This document shows, piece after piece, positions 25,327 to 34,895 of a stretch of 49,904 bases of DNA; position 1 is the first letter of the stretch, and each line of letters starts with the position of its first letter. Both the position numbers and the translations under genes were made by a program. Source of the stretch: Schlesneria sp. (GTDB lineage: Bacteria; Planctomycetota; Planctomycetia; Planctomycetales; Planctomycetaceae); assembly GCA_028291515.1 (NCBI GenBank), contig JAQGHU010000112.1:1-49904 (forward strand), given 5' to 3'. A model generated the notes under the pieces. It did no database searches. It had not been told where the DNA came from and was given only the letters and a program-made list of their open reading frames with translations.

Positions 25327-25815
25327 ATGACAGAATCACTGGAACCCGGCGAGGTGGGCGGACTTCGCACTATTGCGATTTTCGAAGGGGCCAAAGCCGT
25401 CTTGATCCTGGCGACAGGCTTCGGCCTGCTGTCGCTGATCCACCACGATGTCGAGGCGGTGGCCATGCAACTGGTTAAGCATCTGCACCTGAACCCCGCC
25501 AGCAAATATCCGAAAATCTTCATCGCAGCCAGTCGGGAACTGACCGACGCGCGGCTGTGGTCCCTGGCCGCGATCGCATTTGCCGATGCCGTCCTTCGAG
25601 GGGCCGAAGGTTACGGTCTATGGCGCGGGCGAGCGTGGGCGAAGTGGCTGGGCCTCGTCAGTGGAGTGCTCTATATCCCCTTCGAGATCTATGAAATCGC
25701 TCTGCATGTCACTGCTCTGAAGGTCTTCACCTTCGTGGCGAACGTCCTGATCGTGGTCTATCTGGCGTATCTGATCCGCTGGCACCATCGGCCGCACCAG
25801 GCGTCAGCGTCCTGA
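25327..25815 (+). CDS. DUF2127 family membrane protein
   Basis: A 162-residue protein from ATG 25327 with four hydrophobic segments: AVLILATGFGLLSLI, LWSLAAIAFADAVLRGAEGY, WAKWLGLVSGVLYIPFEIY and VFTFVANVLIVVYLAYLI. The motifs EGAKAVLIL near the N-terminus, EGYGLWRGRAWA and PFEIYE are characteristic of DUF2127 proteins, small membrane proteins of unknown function. The longer frame from 25270 is less likely because the extra part is not conserved in character. It is monocistronic. Confidence 0.82.
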   Translation: MTESLEPGEVGGLRTIAIFEGAKAVLILATGFGLLSLIHHDVEAVAMQLVKHLHLNPASKYPKIFIAASRELTDARLWSLAAIAFADAVLRGAEGYGLWRGRAWAKWLGLVSGVLYIPFEIYEIALHVTALKVFTFVANVLIVVYLAYLIRWHHRPHQASAS

Positions 25816-26094
25816 CCACCTCTCGCGCCGATTTCCTTCGTAGTTGAGGTTGCCAGCGCGAGTTGACATAATCCCGTGGTTCCCGAAGCACCTCGATTTC
25901 GCCACTGTCAGTGGAAGGTTTACTTCATGAACCGCTCCCTTTCTCTCAGACGGTCCCTGCCGTTTCTGCTCGTCAGCTCGATTCAAACGAATTGGTCATT
26001 GCTGCCTCGCGATTTGGTCAACATGTCGTAAGTAACGTCGGTCCGGTACTCGTGTTTTACTTCAGAGCCCCCGCCCTCCAAGGAACTCGCCACG

Positions 26095-27567
26095 ATGTCT
26101 CAAGCTGTTGTTGCCAAGCCGTCTAAACCTACTGTCTGCCTGACCAAGCTGTTCATCAACAATGAATGGGTTCAGCCCGTCGAAGGGGGGACTTTCGAGG
26201 CCTACGATCCTGCCACGGGCGACGTGATCGCCGAAGTCGCGGCCGGCACCGCAGCGGATGTCGATCTGGCCGCGAAGGCGGCTCGCAAGGCACTGGAAAC
26301 AGGCCCCTGGGCCAAGATGGATGCTGCCGATCGCGGAAACCTGCTGTTCAAGCTGGCCGAACTCGTCCAACGCGATTCGCGTGAACTTGCCGAGTTAGAA
26401 TCATTGAACTGCGGCAAGACAATCACCGATTCCGTCGGCGATCTGCAAGGCGTCGTCAATACGCTGCGTTACTACGCGGGCTGGGCCGACAAGATCGAAG
26501 GCCGCACCGTTCCCGTTCGTGGCAACTTCCTGTCATACACGCTCCGTCAGCCGGTCGGTGTGGTCGGGCAGATCATCCCGTGGAACTTCCCCCTGCTGAT
26601 GCTCTCGTGGAAGCTGGGGCCAGCGTTGGCCTGCGGTAACACTGTCATCATGAAGCCGGCCGAACAGACGCCGCTGACTGCTCTCCGCATCGCCGAACTC
26701 GCGATGGAAGCGGGCTTCCCCGCCGGTGTCTTCAACGTCATCAACGGCTTCGGTGAAACAGCCGGCGCGGCCATGTGCACGCATCCTGAAATCGACAAGA
26801 TCGCTTTCACGGGGCACGTCGATACCGCCAAGATCATTCAACGTGCCACGTCCGAAACCCTGAAGCGTACCAGCTACGAACTGGGTGGTAAGAGCCCCAA
26901 CGTCGTGTTCGCTGACGCCAATATCGACGACGCGGTCGCCGGTGCGTTCCACGCCATCTACTTCCACGGCGGACAATGCTGCACGGCCGGCAGTCGTCTG
27001 TTCGTCGAAGAAAAGATTCGCGACGAATTCGTCAGCAAGCTGGCTGCAAAAGCCAAGCAGCGCCGCGTCGGCAATCCGCTCGACGCCAACACCGAACAGG
27101 GGCCACAGGTCTCGCAAGAACAAATGGATAAGATCCTGGGCTATGTCGAACTGGGCAAGAAGCAGGGGGCCAAGCTGGTCACCGGCGGCGAACGAATGGG
27201 CGACAAAGGCTTCTTCGTCAATCCGACAATCTTCGATGGTGTGAAAGACGACATGGCCATCGCCAAAGACGAAATCTTCGGCCCGGTGGTCAGCGTCCTG
27301 CCGTTCAAGAACTTCGACGAAGTCCTCGACCGAGCCAACCGCACCAACTACGGCCTGGCCGCCGCGATCTGGACCAAGGACATCGACAAGGCTCACCTCT
27401 ACGCTAAGGGTGTGAAGGCTGGAACGGTCTGGGTCAACTGCTATCACATCGTCGATACCACCACTCCATTCGGTGGCTTCAAGATGTCCGGCCATGGTCG
27501 CGAAAACGGAGAAGCCGCGCTGGAGCTCTACACCGAAACCAAGACCGTCACTGTCAAGCTTGGTTAG
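26095..27567 (+). CDS. NAD(P)-dependent aldehyde dehydrogenase
   Basis: A 490-residue class 1/2 aldehyde dehydrogenase. NAD-binding and catalytic motifs are all present: PWNFPLLM (residues 162-169), [27 protein letters not shown] with the general base Glu262, and [10 protein letters not shown] with nucleophile Cys296. The C-terminal part has EIFGPVVSV and [15 protein letters not shown]. These agree with the betaine-aldehyde / retinal dehydrogenase-like group, which oxidises aliphatic or aromatic aldehydes to acids; the true substrate is unknown. ATG 26095 fits the usual length. It is monocistronic and ends before a 15-bp hairpin. Confidence 0.93.
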   Translation: MSQAVVAKPSKPTVCLTKLFINNEWVQPVEGGTFEAYDPATGDVIAEVAAGTAADVDLAAKAARKALETGPWAKMDAADRGNLLFKLAELVQRDSRELAELESLNCGKTITDSVGDLQGVVNTLRYYAGWADKIEGRTVPVRGNFLSYTLRQPVGVVGQIIPWNFPLLMLSWKLGPALACGNTVIMKPAEQTPLTALRIAELAMEAGFPAGVFNVINGFGETAGAAMCTHPEIDKIAFTGHVDTAKIIQRATSETLKRTSYELGGKSPNVVFADANIDDAVAGAFHAIYFHGGQCCTAGSRLFVEEKIRDEFVSKLAAKAKQRRVGNPLDANTEQGPQVSQEQMDKILGYVELGKKQGAKLVTGGERMGDKGFFVNPTIFDGVKDDMAIAKDEIFGPVVSVLPFKNFDEVLDRANRTNYGLAAAIWTKDIDKAHLYAKGVKAGTVWVNCYHIVDTTTPFGGFKMSGHGRENGEAALELYTETKTVTVKLG

Positions 27568-27578
27568 AGCTTGATTCA

Positions 27579-27613
27579 CATACCCCCAATCTCACCAAGA
27601 GATTGGGGGTATG
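27579..27613. terminator. Strong hairpin between convergent genes
   Basis: A perfect 15-bp stem (CATACCCCCAATCTC and its complement) with loop ACCAA, 11 bp after the aldehyde dehydrogenase stop and 29 bp beyond the end of the restriction operon. There is no clear T-run on either side. Confidence 0.7.
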
Positions 27614-27642
27614 GTGGCTGTCGTGCCACTGTGCCTCGTGAA

Positions 27643-28011
27643 TTAATGTCCTGTTTTCATTTTGAAAGCCGCCTCGATCAGGCTCTGAATTTGTTTAGCG
27701 GTGAGTCCATTCACGGCTCGGAGCAGTACCGGGATCGCATCGGGTTGCGTCTGGATGATCTTCTGAATGTCATCCGAAACCCGTCCTGCGAGCGCCGACC
27801 ACACATCCACATTTTCATCCAGCAACTCGGCGATGCGGCGCACCCGTTCGGCGGTCGGCGGATCGATATTGCACTGTTCGACCTGCGACAGGTACGTGGG
27901 GCTGACGCCAACGAGTTCCGCGAACTTGCGCAGGCTGATTTGCCTCTCGAGTCGCTTCGCACGAAGCGCCTGACCAAAGGGCAACCTGCTATGAATGGTG
28001 TCGCGAGTCAT
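27643..28011 (-). CDS. XRE-family transcriptional regulator, last gene of the restriction operon
   Basis: A 122-residue protein. Residues about 12-70 form a lambda-repressor-like helix-turn-helix: FGQALRAKRLERQISLRKFA, then ELVGVSPTYLSQVE as helices 2 and 3 and PPTAERVRRIAELL as the fourth and fifth. The C-terminal 50 residues (DDIQKIIQTQPDAIPVLLRA) are helical and could dimerise. Its ATG is 3 bp after the stop of the PLD-like gene, so it belongs to the hsd operon. XRE proteins in restriction loci often act as controller (C) proteins that repress or time expression; that role here is inferred from position. Confidence 0.85.
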   Translation of the reverse strand: MTRDTIHSRLPFGQALRAKRLERQISLRKFAELVGVSPTYLSQVEQCNIDPPTAERVRRIAELLDENVDVWSALAGRVSDDIQKIIQTQPDAIPVLLRAVNGLTAKQIQSLIEAAFKMKTGH

Positions 28012-28014
28012 GGT

Positions 28015-29631
28015 TCAGAACGGCTTCCGTTTCTTCGAGGACAACGTCCTGGCGGCCTCGCTCCAGGCCTCGACGAGTCGATCCAGAGGTGCCGTAAATA
28101 CACGTTGCAATCGTGGAATGGGAACGTCCTTGCCGCCCTCCGCTTCGAGGTCTTCCAAGTGCCTTGGGTTCGTCACGACGTCCAGTTCCGCCACCAGTGC
28201 GCCCGGTTCTGTCCGTTGATAGTACTCGTCGCGCAGCTTCTTCTCTTTCCATTCCGGGCCGAGGAACGTCTCATGCAGAGGGTGAGTCGAGACCCGCTTG
28301 CCGACCTTCAGTCGATCAGCGTTGGAGTACGGAAGCACCCTCGCCTTTTGAGGCTCGACGAACAGCACGTCTTGAAGGTAGGCAAGAATTGCGCGCTCCC
28401 GCTCAACGAAGTAACCGGGAGATTCCTCAACCCGTGCGGAGTCACGGCGGGCGGCCACACTGAATGACTCGGCGGTCCAGACATAATCGGGCTGCTTGTT
28501 GCAGGCGACAGCCGCCGGCAGCACGACTTGTTCGACCTCAAGGTGGAACTGGTACTTCGGCCTCACCGAGCCATCGAGCTGTGACGAGTCTGTGTACTGC
28601 GTCGGAAACTCGAAGTCGTACACCTGCGCCTCACGTCCCGACCAGAGACGAACCGGCGGACGCCGGCCGTGTTGGGAACTCCGAATCGCGTTGAGTTCGT
28701 CGTCGTCCCAAATCACGGCCTCGAACCCGGCCACCGGGGCAATCGACTGATTCGTTCCACGAAACTGCGAATCAATGCCCGCTTTGCTGGTTGTGATTCG
28801 ACACTGCAGAATGACTGGCTGTTGCGCGGTCGCCAGCGCAGCCTCTGAATTCCACACCAGCGCGGTCAGGCGGTTATTGCTGTCCCAGACCAGTTTCCCG
28901 TCACCTTCGTCGAGAACCTGCAGATAGATTCCCCTGCCGGCCAACTCGAGCCACTCATCAGGAGTTGCCGGAGACCGACGGACCGCAAGCAAGATGGTTG
29001 TCCTGTCCAATGGCGACGCCGGCGAACGCCGACAACCTTTTTCAAACCATTCGCAGAACTTCGGTTCGTTGTCCTGGGTTGCTGGAAGACACAAAGGCGA
29101 ACCCCAGGCGTCCAAAAGGTGGCGGTTCACCTGGCTGGCAACGGAGGTCCCTGTGCCGTCGAGATGCTCCGAGGCGAAGTCCAACTCAAAACGCATCGAC
29201 GCTTCGGCGTTTCGTGGTCCCTGAGGACCGATGGCACGCCGGGTCCAGTTGTGTGAGCCGATGTAGACGACCGACTTGGCTTCCCGTTCGAGGTACAAGT
29301 AGACGAGCTTTGAGTGAAACAGCGAAATCTCGCTGGGCTCACCTTCTTCCTTCACGACGGGGTCCATGAAGTACTTAAGCCGCATGTCGGGAAGCTCTGC
29401 CTGCAGCCGCAGCAGCGGTTCATAGCCGCAGGCACAGCTCAGCGAACCGGCCCCGAACGAACGCCCATCGCGGAGGGCGCGGGTCAACAGGTGCCGTCCA
29501 ATCGATTCCAAGCCCTGGCCCGAAATGTAAGCGACGAGAAACCGGCAGACGCTGGCCTTCGCCATGTCTCGCAGCAACTGATCGCGGTATTCGTGCGAAA
29601 CGAGTTCTTGGCTCAAGAGCTTCATGATCAT
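28015..29631 (-). CDS. Phospholipase-D-like (single HKD) nuclease-family protein in hsd operon
   Basis: A 538-residue protein. The N-terminal part has one HKD motif: H106-x-K108 in LFHSKLVYLYL followed by IGSHNWTRRA (G125, S126, N128) and a downstream acidic residue in NAEASMRFEL. Only one copy is evident, so activity would need a dimer, as in Nuc and BfiI-type PLD nucleases. The remaining about 380 residues show no domain I recognise. ATG 29631 overlaps the stop of hsdR (ATGA), so translation is coupled. In this operon a DNA-acting PLD nuclease or an end-processing factor is a reasonable guess; PLD proteins also occur in DISARM and other defence systems. Confidence 0.8.
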   Translation of the reverse strand: MIMKLLSQELVSHEYRDQLLRDMAKASVCRFLVAYISGQGLESIGRHLLTRALRDGRSFGAGSLSCACGYEPLLRLQAELPDMRLKYFMDPVVKEEGEPSEISLFHSKLVYLYLEREAKSVVYIGSHNWTRRAIGPQGPRNAEASMRFELDFASEHLDGTGTSVASQVNRHLLDAWGSPLCLPATQDNEPKFCEWFEKGCRRSPASPLDRTTILLAVRRSPATPDEWLELAGRGIYLQVLDEGDGKLVWDSNNRLTALVWNSEAALATAQQPVILQCRITTSKAGIDSQFRGTNQSIAPVAGFEAVIWDDDELNAIRSSQHGRRPPVRLWSGREAQVYDFEFPTQYTDSSQLDGSVRPKYQFHLEVEQVVLPAAVACNKQPDYVWTAESFSVAARRDSARVEESPGYFVERERAILAYLQDVLFVEPQKARVLPYSNADRLKVGKRVSTHPLHETFLGPEWKEKKLRDEYYQRTEPGALVAELDVVTNPRHLEDLEAEGGKDVPIPRLQRVFTAPLDRLVEAWSEAARTLSSKKRKPF

Positions 29632-32570
29632 GCCGCCGTATCGTCATAGGTCATGTTGAAGACCATGTCTTTCAACCACTTCTGGAATCCCGCATTGTCG
29701 CTGAACTGCTTGAACAGTTCCGTGTGGTCGGCGAGCAGTTCGGTCATCACCCGCGCCAGCGCCTTGTCATGCTCCAGCCGCGCCGCTTGCTTGTCGGAAT
29801 TCTTCCTGGCGTTCTGGTACGCCTTGTCGGCCGTGACCTTGGCCGGAATCTCCTCGGTGATGACTTGGCGAATTTTGTCGCCGTCCTTCCACGGGATGTT
29901 CCCCCACTGGTCATTGAAGGCCTTCACGATGTTGCTTAGCAGATCGAGCTCCGGAGCGGGCTTCCCGCCGCCCCCACCGAGAGGCACTGGTTCCAGCGTG
30001 GCGTCTTCGTCGGCCAGGGAGATCGCCATGTGAGCTTGAACCTCGACCCGGTAACTGTCCATATCGATGGATTCGAGGATGCCCTGGGAGAGATCTTCTT
30101 CCTTCGGCGCGGGCAGTTTCGGAACGAGAAAGTTCAGAAACGTCGACAGCAGTTCCCATTCACGGATCGAATATGGCAACACCGCCGCCAGGAAGCTGTA
30201 TGTGCGGACGAACATCTTGGCCTGGCCTTTGAACGCGACCTGGCCGTCCTCGTCCAGGTCGGCGTTGTAGGTTGCCACGCATGCGTCCAGCAACGGATCC
30301 AACTGGTCCCGTTCCGCACCGCCCAGAAACAGTTCGACCAGTTGCTCGACCACAGGCCACGAGTAAACCTGATACCGATCCAGTTCCCCCTTCAGATCAT
30401 GCAGCTTGTTCGGGTCGGTCTCTTGGCTGAGCACGGTCGTGCGATAGTAGTCGCCGAACGCCTGCTCCATCGTGTCTGCGTCATTTACGAAGTCGAGCAC
30501 GAAGGTGTCGTGCTTGTCGGGATGCGCCCGGTTCAATCGCGACAGCGTCTGCACCGCCTTGATGCCCGAGAGCACCTTGTCTACGTACATCGTGTGCAGC
30601 AGCGGTTCGTCAAACCCTGTCTGAAACTTTTCCGCGACGATCAGGAACCGATAGGGATCGTCCCGGAATCGCTCGGGAATGGTGGAACTGGGGAAGCCAT
30701 TCATTTTGGCCTCGTTCACGTTCTGCTCACCGCGAAACTCGTGCTCGCCGGAAAACGCCACGATCGCCTTGTAGGGACTTTTCCGTTCCTTGAGGTAGGC
30801 GTCGAAGGCGACTTTGTATTGCATCGCCCGATGGATGCTGCCGGTGACCACCATCGCGCGGGCCTTGCCCCCGATCTTCCGTTTGATCATGACCTGATCG
30901 TGGAAGTGGTCGATCATGATCTCGGCCTTCTCACCGATGGCATGGTCGTGCGACTCGACGTACTTCCGCAGTTTCTTCCGCGCCCGCTTCGTGTCGAACT
31001 CCGGGTCGTCTTCCACTGTCTTGATGAGCCGGTAAAAGCTGCTAACCGGCGTGTAGCACTTGAGCACATCGAGAATGAAGCCTTCCTCGATGGCCTGCTT
31101 CATGGTGTACGAGCAGTCTTTCGACGGTCGAAAGGAGCCGCCGCGCTGCTTCTCACCGAAGAGTTCCAGCGTCTTGTTCTTCGGCGTCGCGGTGAATGCA
31201 AAGTAACTGGCGTTTCCCAGCAGCTTCCGCGACTCCAGGATGCGATTGATGCGGTCTTCTGGAGACTCGTCCTCTTCTTCCCCCTCATCCGCCAGCGCCG
31301 CGTGCATCTTGGCCGCCGTTCGTCCGCCTTGGCCGGAGTGCGCCTCATCAATGATGAGCGCGAACTTCTGTCCCCGGTGTTCATCCCCGATCTCGTCCAG
31401 AATGAACGGAAACTTCTGTACGGTGGTGATGATGATCTTCTTACCAGCCTGCAGGAACCGGCGCAGATCTCCCGAGCGCTCGGCATGGCCGACGACGGAA
31501 CCGACCTGAGCGAATTGCTTGATCGTGTCCCGAATCTGCTTGTCCAGGACCCGGCGATCGGTGACCACGATCACCGAATCGAAGACCGGTTGGCTGTTTC
31601 GCTCCAACCCGACCAGCTGATGAGCCAGCCAGGCAATCGAGTTGCTTTTACCGCTGCCGGCCGAGTGCTGAATCAGATAGCGCTGGCCTGCACCGTTTTT
31701 CTTAGCATCACTCAAGAGGGCGCGCACGACTGCCAACTGGTGGTAGCGGGGAAATACCTGGCGTCGCTTCTTCCGACCCTGCGCGTCCTTCTCTTCCAGA
31801 ACCTGGGCGTAGTTCTCCAGAATCTCTGTCAGGCCGGTCTTCGTGAGGATCTGCTTCCACAGGTAATCTGTCTTGATGCCGTGGGGGTTCGGCGGATTCC
31901 CGGCCCCGTCGTTGTAGCCCTTGTTGAAGGGTAGGAACCAGGACTGTTTCCCCTGCAGATGCGTACACATTCGCACTTCCTGATCGTCGACCGCGAAGTG
32001 AACCATGCAGCGGCCGAACTGAAACAGCAGCTCGCGCGGGTCGCGATCCTGTTTGTACTGCTGGATGGCGTCGTCGACGGTTTGCCCAGTCAGGCTGTTC
32101 TTCAGTTCGAACGTGGCGATCGGCAGCCCGTTGATGAACAGGCCCAGGTCGAGCGCCAGTTGTGTCTCGTCATTGCTGTACCGCAGTTGCCGCGTGACGC
32201 TGAAGATGTTCGCGGCGAATCGTTCGGTCGCTTTCGTGTTCCCCGGCGACGGTGCGCTGCCGAACAACTCGAACGAGACCGGGCCGTGCCGGACACCGGT
32301 CCGCAGCACGTCGATGACGCCCCGCTTGGCGACCTCCCCCTGCAGTCGCGTCAGAAACTGATTGCGTTTCGGGCCGTCGACAGCAATTCCTGCAGCCGCC
32401 ACCGCATCGGGCTGCGTTGCCTGCAGAAACGCCAACAGCTTGACCAGGTCAACGGCGTGATCGCGGTCGTAGTCCTCGGAACGGCCCGGCTCGTAATGCG
32501 CATCGCGGACGAGCGACTCGACGATCAGCGATTCGAGGCTGTGTTCAGATGTGTCCGTGGATTTAGTCAT
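29628..32570 (-). CDS. hsdR: Type I restriction enzyme R subunit (HsdR)
   Basis: A 980-residue motor/nuclease subunit. The PD-(D/E)xK nuclease domain is seen as D141 in LALDLGLFINGLP and E155-x-K157 in TFELKNSLTG. The helicase has Walker A HSAGSGKSNSI (305-309), motif Ia VVTDRRVLDKQI, DEAH at 408-411 in LIIDEAHSGQGG, motif III FTATPKNKTLE and motif VI QTLSRLNRAHP. Length and motif order are normal, and no lesion is visible. It translocates and cleaves DNA lacking HsdM/HsdS-specified methylation. Its ATG overlaps the stop of the unknown gene by one base (TAATG) and its stop overlaps the PLD-like gene (ATGA). Confidence 0.95.
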   Translation of the reverse strand: MTKSTDTSEHSLESLIVESLVRDAHYEPGRSEDYDRDHAVDLVKLLAFLQATQPDAVAAAGIAVDGPKRNQFLTRLQGEVAKRGVIDVLRTGVRHGPVSFELFGSAPSPGNTKATERFAANIFSVTRQLRYSNDETQLALDLGLFINGLPIATFELKNSLTGQTVDDAIQQYKQDRDPRELLFQFGRCMVHFAVDDQEVRMCTHLQGKQSWFLPFNKGYNDGAGNPPNPHGIKTDYLWKQILTKTGLTEILENYAQVLEEKDAQGRKKRRQVFPRYHQLAVVRALLSDAKKNGAGQRYLIQHSAGSGKSNSIAWLAHQLVGLERNSQPVFDSVIVVTDRRVLDKQIRDTIKQFAQVGSVVGHAERSGDLRRFLQAGKKIIITTVQKFPFILDEIGDEHRGQKFALIIDEAHSGQGGRTAAKMHAALADEGEEEDESPEDRINRILESRKLLGNASYFAFTATPKNKTLELFGEKQRGGSFRPSKDCSYTMKQAIEEGFILDVLKCYTPVSSFYRLIKTVEDDPEFDTKRARKKLRKYVESHDHAIGEKAEIMIDHFHDQVMIKRKIGGKARAMVVTGSIHRAMQYKVAFDAYLKERKSPYKAIVAFSGEHEFRGEQNVNEAKMNGFPSSTIPERFRDDPYRFLIVAEKFQTGFDEPLLHTMYVDKVLSGIKAVQTLSRLNRAHPDKHDTFVLDFVNDADTMEQAFGDYYRTTVLSQETDPNKLHDLKGELDRYQVYSWPVVEQLVELFLGGAERDQLDPLLDACVATYNADLDEDGQVAFKGQAKMFVRTYSFLAAVLPYSIREWELLSTFLNFLVPKLPAPKEEDLSQGILESIDMDSYRVEVQAHMAISLADEDATLEPVPLGGGGGKPAPELDLLSNIVKAFNDQWGNIPWKDGDKIRQVITEEIPAKVTADKAYQNARKNSDKQAARLEHDKALARVMTELLADHTELFKQFSDNAGFQKWLKDMVFNMTYDDTAA

Positions 32571-33490
32571 TACAGATCACACGCTCCTGGGCTGGTCATT
32601 ACAGCGATACCATCGGTCGCGATATACAAATCCTTGTCTTCGAATTCGGGCAGCCTCTGCGGGAAACGACCGGTTTTTCTGGCAGCATCGACAATCTTTT
32701 CGTCTAATCCCACATAGATGTAATCATTGTCAATCGGATCGACTCCGATGACTCGAAGCAATACTGACCTTCCACCGCGAATCACCCAAGTATCGGCGAC
32801 TCCGATAAAATCCAGAAATGGCTGGTAGTAGAGCTGTCCGAATTCTTCTGGCGGAATGACGAGTCTTACTGATGGAGTAGAAGGAGGTGGATCGACAAGT
32901 TCAACGGAACACGGATTCTGCAAGAATCCCACACAGTAGCTGTTGGTCGCCACACCCGCGCCGTTGACGCCAATAATGGTGCCCGCCTGTGTTTTCCAAT
33001 CGAGCAACTTCTGAGCGGATGGTGATATCTGTCGGCCTTTGGCCTCCAGTACATGCCAAGCCTGATTGGTGTCTTGTCCGACGAGATCCGCCAAGGATCT
33101 CGATATGGGATTCGCTTTGACAACCCCATGTGCCTGTGTCGCATGAATCAACTTGGAAACACCAAGAACTTTATCGGCAGCAATTCCAACAAAAGTCATC
33201 CCGATCCAATAAGCGATATTCCCTTGCTCGGTGCCATCGAGACGACGGAACCGTGGAACGCGAGTCAGCTGAGCATGCCCAAACTCGATTGCACATCTGA
33301 CTGCGGCGGCACGATACGCCGCCAGCGTCAAACCGACCCTCGTTCGACCGAATGTGGGGGATAAGGATGAGAGCCCCACTGTCATTGCAAACTTCAAGCA
33401 CTTGCGGCGAGACACCGTTGGATTTGTCACGCCATTCAAGTGATCATAGGGTACATCAAAATCGCGAGTCTCAATTCTCAGCGTCGGCAT
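32570..33490 (-). CDS. Unknown protein with EAK motif, between hsdS and hsdR
   Basis: A 306-residue protein from ATG 33490, which overlaps the end of hsdS by 20 bp. No known domain is recognised with certainty. The middle contains WHVLEAKGRQIS followed by a helix AQKLLDWKTQAGTIIGVNG and a strand with YCVGFLQNP and VELVDPPP. This succession (E-A-K at the end of a strand, then an amphipathic helix and NG turn) recalls proteins I have seen next to defence genes and loosely the ExK half of a PD-(D/E)xK fold. Upstream is NIAYWIGMTFVGIAADKVLG, possibly structural. Its stop overlaps the hsdR start. Placement inside the operon suggests an accessory or effector subunit. The family is not one I can name. 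Confidence 0.7.
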   Translation of the reverse strand: MPTLRIETRDFDVPYDHLNGVTNPTVSRRKCLKFAMTVGLSSLSPTFGRTRVGLTLAAYRAAAVRCAIEFGHAQLTRVPRFRRLDGTEQGNIAYWIGMTFVGIAADKVLGVSKLIHATQAHGVVKANPISRSLADLVGQDTNQAWHVLEAKGRQISPSAQKLLDWKTQAGTIIGVNGAGVATNSYCVGFLQNPCSVELVDPPPSTPSVRLVIPPEEFGQLYYQPFLDFIGVADTWVIRGGRSVLLRVIGVDPIDNDYIYVGLDEKIVDAARKTGRFPQRLPEFEDKDLYIATDGIAVMTSPGACDL

Positions 33491-34895
33491 CGAACGTTTC
33501 CTCGACCAGGTCGGCGTCTTCCTCCGCCGACTCGTCGTCCAGGCTTTCGTCGGCCTCGATGCCGGCGAGTTCTTCCGCTTCCAGACTTCCCGGCGGCGGG
33601 GCCAGATGGCGGACATCCAACTTTCCAGTCACCACGTCGGCAATCAGCCGCGTGCGGTATTCGCGGATCAAGTCGATTTCGCCCTGAGCTCGCTGCGTGG
33701 CTGCGTTTAGTGGAGCGAGTTCCGCTTCAATCGCATCGAGGATAGTCGCTTGAGTGAATTTGTCTGGATAACACAGCCAGAAGTTGCCAAGTGCCTCACG
33801 ATTGACCTTCGGCATTGCAACCCGCATAGAGCACTCGACGAGATACCTAGTGGCTCGGGGTGCGAGAATAAGACGCAAAAGGTACTCGGGTAACAAATCC
33901 TGCGATGGCAATAGAGGATACATGTCAGCGCCACATAAGCAGTCACAGGGCGCAATGACCGCTTTTCGCAGCGCAGGGCGGATCTTGCAATAAATCAACT
34001 CTCCCGTTTTGACGAGGTACTTCCCGCTGATGGCACCTTGCTCCGCTGCTGTGACCCGTTGTAGAAGTGCCCCCGTCCCCTTTTCGATATGGTCGGGGGA
34101 AATCAGAATCGACTGCCGATACTGATCCAACTTTGGATCGACTTGGCCGCTCCGAATCTGAACGGCCACCTTGAATCTCTTTACTGTCCAGTCAGTGGGC
34201 ACATCGCCGAGCCAGTCGATACCCGACGGCTTCAACTTTACATTCGGATTAAGGCCGCGGTTAACGGCATGTTCGATGACCGCTTGCTTCTGCTCGTTCA
34301 ACACCTCAATCAACCTCCGCCGGTTGCGAATGAACTTGTTGACGATCCGCACATGGGCGTCGAGGTAATTGGCAATTACCTTCTGCTCCTCCATCGGGGC
34401 AACGGGTAGATCCACCATGCAAAAGTTTGAAAAACTCAGATCCTGGCCATCACGAATGAAGTTTGATGTCGCCCGAAGCGCTTGGATATATGGATGGGAT
34501 TTGAAGAAGTGCGCGAAATACGGAACCCACACCTTCGCACTCGGCTTCAGGACGACATAGGATGACCGGATCGCGCCTTGGCACCACGCCCGCTCCAATC
34601 CGCCCTGGAAACTTCTCATGCTGATCACGAAGTCGTCCTTCTCAACATGTCGACGCTTGTCGAGGTTCTGAACGATTCGGACGACCTTGCGTCCCACAAT
34701 CCGTTCATACTCTTCCTGAAGGATGACCCCGTGGGACTGGGTTGCCGATAGCTGCGGGTCGTTGGGCCATGCCTTTTCCTTGCTTTCCGCAAACAGCCGT
34801 TTCGAGCCAGCGATTCCCCAATCCGCCGGAATGGTCGCTAGCCACGGAATATTTGAACCATTCGTGCAAGCGAAAGGACGGGTCGAGTCGCTCAT
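33471..34895 (-). CDS. hsdS: Type I restriction enzyme specificity subunit (HsdS)
   Basis: A 474-residue protein with two target-recognition halves. Each half opens with a W-x3-P-x-W-type motif (IPWLATIPADWGIAGSKRLF and DWLGDVPTDWTVKRFK) and ends in a long conserved helix (APMEEQKVIANYLDAHVRIV plus RRRLIEVLNEQKQAVIEHAV; and ATILDAIEAELAPLN plus LIREYRTRLIADVVTGKLDV). The two helices form the spacer that sets the distance of a bipartite recognition site. An unusual acidic tail of about 45 residues (rich in E, D and A) follows the last helix. ATG 34895 overlaps the hsdM stop (ATGA). The DNA target cannot be read from sequence. Confidence 0.94.
   Translation of the reverse strand: MSDSTRPFACTNGSNIPWLATIPADWGIAGSKRLFAESKEKAWPNDPQLSATQSHGVILQEEYERIVGRKVVRIVQNLDKRRHVEKDDFVISMRSFQGGLERAWCQGAIRSSYVVLKPSAKVWVPYFAHFFKSHPYIQALRATSNFIRDGQDLSFSNFCMVDLPVAPMEEQKVIANYLDAHVRIVNKFIRNRRRLIEVLNEQKQAVIEHAVNRGLNPNVKLKPSGIDWLGDVPTDWTVKRFKVAVQIRSGQVDPKLDQYRQSILISPDHIEKGTGALLQRVTAAEQGAISGKYLVKTGELIYCKIRPALRKAVIAPCDCLCGADMYPLLPSQDLLPEYLLRLILAPRATRYLVECSMRVAMPKVNREALGNFWLCYPDKFTQATILDAIEAELAPLNAATQRAQGEIDLIREYRTRLIADVVTGKLDVRHLAPPPGSLEAEELAGIEADESLDDESAEEDADLVEETFDADAEN

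Noticed and set aside
26533-27579. Minus-strand frame of 348 codons
   Set aside because: Antisense to the aldehyde dehydrogenase gene, whose active-site motifs are complete.
30030-31934. Plus-strand frame of 634 codons
   Set aside because: Antisense to hsdR, whose nuclease and helicase motifs are complete. The long open antisense frame follows from the base composition.
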